Notes under the pieces: generated by a model
What the model saw: only the letters and a program-made list of their open reading frames with translations
What the model was told of the DNA's origin: nothing
Database searches by the model: none
Made by a program: the position numbers and the translations under genes
Shown: positions 59,979 to 64,000 of the stretch, in pieces
Layout: every line of letters begins with the position of its first letter
Position numbering within the stretch: position 1 is the stretch's first letter
Assembly (NCBI GenBank): GCA_035328405.1
Contig: DAOLIT010000002.1
Location: 1-64,000, forward strand
Length of the DNA: 64,000 nucleotides
Reading direction: 5' to 3'
From: JAEUKA01 sp035328405
GTDB lineage: Bacteria; Myxococcota_A; Polyangia; Palsa-1104; JAEUJZ01

Positions 59979-62414
59979 TTAAAAGAAATTGCCGATGGTA
60001 AACTCAAACACCAGCGAGTCCTCGCCAGTTTGCTTGTTCAGCGGAATGCCCCACTCGAACCGCAACGGCCCGATCGGGGAAAACCAGCGAAAGCCGAAGC
60101 CAACGGAATAGCGCAAGTTTTGGAAAGTCGGGTAGTTTGAACATGGATTAAACACCTCCGGCAATGTGGATGTCGCTGCCGCATTCGTGCAATACTTCGC
60201 CTCGAGGTTATATCCATTTCCCATGTCGAAAAACAAAACGCCCTTGATTTGAACAGCGGGAATAATCATGAACTCTATCTCACTGTTCAAAATCAATTGC
60301 CAATTTGCCCCGACGCTAAATGGAATCAAATAAGACCCTGGCTCCAGCGCGCTTTGAATTTGAATCCTTGGCCCCAGCGAAAACAAGCGGAAACCACGAA
60401 TCGACTGGATGCCACCCAGAAAGTAGCGTTCGTAGATAGGAACGCCCTCAGGCCGACGAGAAAACACCAAACCTGTCTCAGCATTCAACCGGAAAATGAA
60501 CGGGCCCCAAATAGGGCGATAGAATCTCGCATATCCAGACAAACGAATGTAATCAATCTCTGATGCCACATAGCGATCGGCCACTTCCACAGAGAGAAGA
60601 TGAAACATGCCTTTCGTTGGGAACATCCGGTCATTTCGCGAATCGTACTGGGCCCACAACCGCACTGCCGAGGTCCATCCTCGACGATAGAGGTTCGCCA
60701 GCGTCCCGCCTGCAATCGATTGAACTTGCCCAAAGCCAGATATCTGCATGCCCTGCGAATTTTGCCCAATCGAAACCCACTCAAGTTTATAAGTTCCAAG
60801 TAGACGGAAAAAATCACCGAACAAATAGCCCCAGGTTAGGTCTCCACCGCGAGTCGTCCGATTGAAGTTTGGATAGTACAGAAGCTGGTTATACCCAGAA
60901 AACGAGAACGTAACATTTGTGTCTAAGAAATAGGGATCGATGTAATTGATTGAGAACAATTGTCGCAGTGAGGAAATTTGGGCGGAAAGCCGCATCGTTG
61001 TGCCGCGACCAAACAAGTTGTTCTGAGCGACTTGAGCCTGCGCAATGAAGTTCTCAATAGAAGAAAACCCAGCACCGATTTGGAATGTCCCTGTGGGCCT
61101 TTCGGTCACTTCCACATTTACTTCAAGCCTGTCATCGGTGCTGCCACGTTTTGTCGAGATTTCAACTTTTTCAAAGAAACCCAGAGCTTGGACGCGGTTC
61201 TTTGAAAATTCCATGAGAGATTCGGAATAAAGTTCCCCTTCGGAAATTTTCAATTCACGGCGAATCACCTTGTCTCGAGTTTTGGTGTTTCCACGAATGT
61301 TGATTCGCTCGAAATAGACCTTCTTCCCCTGCTGCAAATCAAATGTGAGGTCGACAGTTCGTTTCGCAGCATCTAGGCTCGTCAGAGGCGTCACATTCAC
61401 ATTGGCGTAGCCACGATTCTTGTAAAAATTGTTGATATTCTGGATGTCTTGGCCAAGACGAGAACGGTTGAATTGGTCGCCAGGCTTTGTTTTGAGTCCC
61501 GCAAGCATGTCCTGTTTGGGAATCAGCAACTCACCTTGAAAATCAAGGTTTCCAATTTTGAACACTTCGCCTTCTTCAATTGGAATTGAAATATACAAGA
61601 AACGCTTGTCCGGGGACATCTCGATCGTGGGTTTCCCGATTTTAACCGTGACATAACCCTTATCGTAATAAAACGCGGTCAGAAGCAAAATATCGCGTTC
61701 AAAAGCGTCTTCTTTATAAGTTCCCGCAGAGGTCAGAAACGAAAGCCAATTCCCCTCTTGTGTTGATATTGCGGCCCGCAGCTCGTCGTCGGTGGCGTGC
61801 CGGTTTCCCTGGAAGGAGACTTTGCGGACCTCAACCTTTGCGTGCTCATCGACGATGAAATAGACGTCGATCTGACGGTCCGAGTGAATCTTGATCTCGG
61901 ACTTCACATCCGCGAGGTAATAGCCTTTCTCGACGTACAAATCGTGAATCTTCTCGACGTTGCGCTTGATTTTCGCTGGGTCGAAGATCGTGTCCTTTTT
62001 TAGGTCGAGCACTTCGTTGATCTTGTCTAGGCCTATCTCGCTATGACCTGAGACGTAGATTTTTCGTATCGATCGCTTTTCGAGAACGACGTAGTTCAGC
62101 GCAATTCCGCCGGATTCGCCTTCCTCCCACTCGGCGCGAACATCGTCGAATTTGCGCATGCGCCACAGGGTTTTCAGATCATCCTGGAGCGTTTCCAACG
62201 ACAGCGGCTGGCCTTCCTCGACGGGCTTCTTTTGTCCGCGTTCCTCGGGCGACAGAGCACGCTGCATGGCCGCAGCTTCGACTTTCTGGTTGCCACGAAA
62301 GCCAATCTTCTCGACGCGGCGTCCGATCGGCAACTCGGCATCAGCGAAAGCAACCGATGTCGAAAGGCCGATCCCGAAAAACCACGAGAGCAGAAACCAA
62401 AGAAACGGCTTCAA
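59979..62414 (-). CDS. bamA: Outer-membrane protein assembly factor BamA
   Basis: A signal peptide (WFLLSWFFGIGLSTSVAFA) is followed by five POTRA domains (residues about 30-420) and a 16-strand Omp85 barrel. The barrel has the conserved VRGF-like IRGFRLF in the L6 region and a C-terminal strand ending in Phe (EFTIGNFF), the beta-signal. The 811-residue protein folds and inserts outer-membrane beta barrels. The start codon is TTG, overlapping the lolD stop as TTGA, with AGGAGG eight bases upstream. Compared with its neighbours this gene is visibly richer in A and T, particularly in the barrel region. Confidence 0.96.
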   Translation of the reverse strand: MKPFLWFLLSWFFGIGLSTSVAFADAELPIGRRVEKIGFRGNQKVEAAAMQRALSPEERGQKKPVEEGQPLSLETLQDDLKTLWRMRKFDDVRAEWEEGESGGIALNYVVLEKRSIRKIYVSGHSEIGLDKINEVLDLKKDTIFDPAKIKRNVEKIHDLYVEKGYYLADVKSEIKIHSDRQIDVYFIVDEHAKVEVRKVSFQGNRHATDDELRAAISTQEGNWLSFLTSAGTYKEDAFERDILLLTAFYYDKGYVTVKIGKPTIEMSPDKRFLYISIPIEEGEVFKIGNLDFQGELLIPKQDMLAGLKTKPGDQFNRSRLGQDIQNINNFYKNRGYANVNVTPLTSLDAAKRTVDLTFDLQQGKKVYFERINIRGNTKTRDKVIRRELKISEGELYSESLMEFSKNRVQALGFFEKVEISTKRGSTDDRLEVNVEVTERPTGTFQIGAGFSSIENFIAQAQVAQNNLFGRGTTMRLSAQISSLRQLFSINYIDPYFLDTNVTFSFSGYNQLLYYPNFNRTTRGGDLTWGYLFGDFFRLLGTYKLEWVSIGQNSQGMQISGFGQVQSIAGGTLANLYRRGWTSAVRLWAQYDSRNDRMFPTKGMFHLLSVEVADRYVASEIDYIRLSGYARFYRPIWGPFIFRLNAETGLVFSRRPEGVPIYERYFLGGIQSIRGFRLFSLGPRIQIQSALEPGSYLIPFSVGANWQLILNSEIEFMIIPAVQIKGVLFFDMGNGYNLEAKYCTNAAATSTLPEVFNPCSNYPTFQNLRYSVGFGFRWFSPIGPLRFEWGIPLNKQTGEDSLVFEFTIGNFF

Positions 62415-63124
62415 ACGGCAACCTCCTGCTCCCGCCGAAGTTCATCGTCAGAGAGAATCCGCCCGTCTGCCATGTGAAGGCGGCGAGGCATGCGCGCGGC
62501 CAGGTCCTCGTTGTGCGTAACGACAATCATCGTCATGCCGCGCTCGCGGTTCAGCTCGACGACAAGTTTGTGGATGGCGGCACCCGTGCGAACGTCCAGA
62601 TTTCCCGTCGGTTCGTCCGCGAGCAGCAACTTGGGATTCAACACCAGAGCGCGAGCCAACGCCACGCGCTGCTGTTCGCCGCCGGACAACTCTCCCGGTC
62701 GGTGGGCGAGTCGATGCTCCAAACCCACCCGCTCGAGCAGCTCGGTTGCCTTTTTTTCCGCAAGCTTTCGCGCCAAGCCCGCGATCAAGCCAGGCATGGC
62801 GACGTTTTCAACGGCAGAGAACTCAGGCAACAAATGATGAAACTGAAACACGAAACCGATGGTGTGATTGCGAAACTCAGCGACGGAAGTCGGAGCCATT
62901 TTGGTAATGTCCGCACCGTCGATTGTGATCGTTCCCGACGTAACAGCGTCGAGCGTGCCGAGCACATGCAAAAAGGTGGATTTTCCAGCACCCGATGCGC
63001 CAACGACAGCGACCATTTCGCCGGCCTCGACGGTGAGATCAATGCCTTTGAGCACTTCGATGGGTTTCCCACCGAAAGCAAAGGTCTTTTTGAGAGCAGT
63101 GATCTCTACAGCAGCGCCGGGCAT
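62411..63124 (-). CDS. lolD: Lipoprotein-releasing ABC ATPase LolD
   Basis: This 237-residue ATPase has Walker A GASGAGKST (42-50), the QFHHLLPEFSAVENV Q-loop, the signature LSGGEQQRVALARAL, Walker B LLLADEPTGNLD and the H-loop THN. Its sequence is of the LolD/MacB-like group; next to bamA it is most likely LolD, which powers extraction of lipoproteins from the inner membrane for outer-membrane sorting. The LolC/E permease is not adjacent: the region upstream on this strand holds an opposite-strand small gene. The abundance of lipoproteins in the window fits the role. Confidence 0.88.
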   Translation of the reverse strand: MPGAAVEITALKKTFAFGGKPIEVLKGIDLTVEAGEMVAVVGASGAGKSTFLHVLGTLDAVTSGTITIDGADITKMAPTSVAEFRNHTIGFVFQFHHLLPEFSAVENVAMPGLIAGLARKLAEKKATELLERVGLEHRLAHRPGELSGGEQQRVALARALVLNPKLLLADEPTGNLDVRTGAAIHKLVVELNRERGMTMIVVTHNEDLAARMPRRLHMADGRILSDDELRREQEVAV

Positions 63125-63314
63125 GGTATTCGCGAGGCCAGGGAGCGTACTTGTCTACATCGAGCATGTCAATCGACGGATCTGGCTGAAAATGCGGGTT
63201 TTCGACGACGCCTTTCGGTGTATGCGTTCTATATCGATCCCAGGCAAACCGGGCCCAAAGCCTTGACGAAGTCGCTTCGACGGAATCAAACTGAACACAC
63301 GAGGGGAATGGGCC

Positions 63315-63491
63315 ATGCTGGAGCCATGGATCATCGAGCAAATTCGCAAACGCGAACAAGAACGGCAGCGTATCGAACGCCAGCCGCTGGTTCCCATTCC
63401 AGAGTATCCACCGTCTCCGCCTTCTCGTGATAGCCAGCGGGAAGAGCCCGAACATCCAACCGAACGCGGCGTCGTCATCATCAGCCTCTAG
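63315..63491 (+). CDS. Conserved small myxobacterial protein (58 residues)
   Basis: A 58-residue product starts MLEPWIIEQIRKREQERQR, continues through a Pro-rich middle (PIPEYPPSPPSR) and ends TERGVVIISL. From memory, small proteins with an MLEPWII(E)xIRRRE start and a GVxxI-L end are frequent in myxobacteria, so I take it as real. The Shine-Dalgarno sequence GAGGGG lies eight bases before the ATG. It contains an amphipathic helix but no signal or membrane segment. It lies alone between lolD and larC on the other strand. The function is unknown. Confidence 0.7.
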   Translation: MLEPWIIEQIRKREQERQRIERQPLVPIPEYPPSPPSRDSQREEPEHPTERGVVIISL

Positions 63492-63526
63492 TTCGTCCCC
63501 GCCCAGAAACGACTGCCATCCAGAAG

Positions 63527-64000
63527 CTACTGCTGTCTCAGAAATTCGGCAGCAATGGAAACGGCCTCGGCGTACATCCGCTTGATGGGAATCCCTGTTT
63601 GCACAGAGAGTTTGACTACCGTTTCATATTCCGGCGCGGCATTCAGAATGTCCCCTGTTGCGGGATCGCGACCGAGCTTGATTTCGACAGGACCATGCTC
63701 GGTTTTGACGCAAACCGTTTCTCTCACGAGGACGAGCCGCTCGACCGAATGAAACCGCACACCGAGCGTGGTCGTCTCTCGCAGCACAAGAGCAGCCAGT
63801 TCCTGACGATGTTCTCCATCGCAAATCACATGCAGCACCACGCCCGGACGGCCCTTTTTCATGGCGACCGGCACGAGCCACACGTCTTTCGCTCCGCGCA
63901 GAAGCAGGGATTCCACGATGGGCGGCAAAAGTTGTGGATTCATGTCGTCAAGGTTGGCGGCAAGTTCCCACATTGTTTCCGTTTGTGCCGTGTGTTTGTG
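63527..64000 (-). CDS. larC: LarC-like nickel-pincer cofactor protein, C-terminal part
   Basis: The reading frame is open to the right edge, so the N-terminal part lies outside. The visible part shows LAANLDDMNPQLLPPIVESLLLRGAKDVWLVPVAMKKGRPG and ETTTLGVRFHSVERLVL, then the VEIKLGRDPATGDILNAAPEYETV segment, typical of the C-terminal domain of LarC (DUF111). LarC inserts nickel into the pincer cofactor of lactate racemase and related enzymes, with CTP. The expected partners larB and larE would lie beyond the window edge. It is convergent with the small gene before it. Confidence 0.88.
   Translation of the reverse strand, partial: HKHTAQTETMWELAANLDDMNPQLLPPIVESLLLRGAKDVWLVPVAMKKGRPGVVLHVICDGEHRQELAALVLRETTTLGVRFHSVERLVLVRETVCVKTEHGPVEIKLGRDPATGDILNAAPEYETVVKLSVQTGIPIKRMYAEAVSIAAEFLRQQ

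Overview
The window looks like a chromosome segment of a myxobacterium-like member of the Myxococcota (former Deltaproteobacteria), probably not a classical Myxococcus because base composition is by eye only in the high fifties % G+C. Supporting traits are a MYXO-CTERM-type C-terminal sorting tail, two AgmX/PglI-type TonB-like proteins, FHA and Ser/Thr-kinase regulators, many lipoproteins, a 58-residue protein of a type I associate with myxobacteria, and a reverse transcriptase resembling those of the myxobacterial Mx162/Sa163 retrons. Genes are dense on both strands. No tRNA, rRNA, CRISPR array or insertion sequence was seen.

Layout. 1-2.4 kb: 3' end of an Rpn-type nuclease gene, then a cobalamin-dependent radical SAM enzyme. 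2.5-12.2 kb: secreted and surface proteins, namely an M36 fungalysin metallopeptidase with a MYXO-CTERM tail, a beta-propeller lipoprotein, a putative outer-membrane protein and an alpha/beta-hydrolase lipoprotein. 12.4-18.9 kb: a co-directional run with three acyl-CoA dehydrogenases, the free-standing B12 subunit of an acyl-CoA mutase, two AgmX-like proteins and an unusual signal peptidase I. 19-23.7 kb: a HEAT-repeat/aldo-keto-reductase-like fusion followed by a retron (predicted msr-msd RNA plus RT). 23.7-29.6 kb: an atypical kinase with a huge coiled coil and a HARE-HTH/Mrr-like protein. 31.5-35.7 kb: the conserved rpmH-rnpA-yidD-yidC-mnmE operon. 37-45.5 kb: dnaE, an MDR reductase, a CPBP (Rce1-like) protease, a subtilisin and a FabF-like synthase, the last three overlapping in one operon. 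45.7-46.0 kb: seven tandem 43-nt repeats, each centred on a 14-nt palindrome or a degenerate form of it. 46.2-54.3 kb: V4R-STAS, Tim44-like zinc-ribbon and double-FHA proteins, a CtpA protease and a cellulose-synthase-like glycosyltransferase. 54.5-64 kb: hemE, a lysine-fermentation kdd homologue, lipoproteins, fabZ-skp-bamA-lolD, and part of larC.

The most interesting system is the retron at 22.0-23.7 kb. A perfect 18-nt inverted repeat brackets a strongly structured 125-nt segment, 31 nt upstream of a 485-residue RT that carries the NAxxH, YADD and VTG-like hallmarks. Directly upstream on the same strand is a HEAT-repeat protein whose C-terminal aldo/keto-reductase domain has lost three of the four catalytic-tetrad residues. 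It is a candidate, unproven, accessory or effector partner. A second theme is the co-occurrence of a MYXO-CTERM substrate with a CPBP protease that could be a myxosortase.

Start sites were chosen from Shine-Dalgarno sequences, overlap with the previous gene and family length. They are uncertain where stated. All functional calls come from motif recognition by eye; no search was run.
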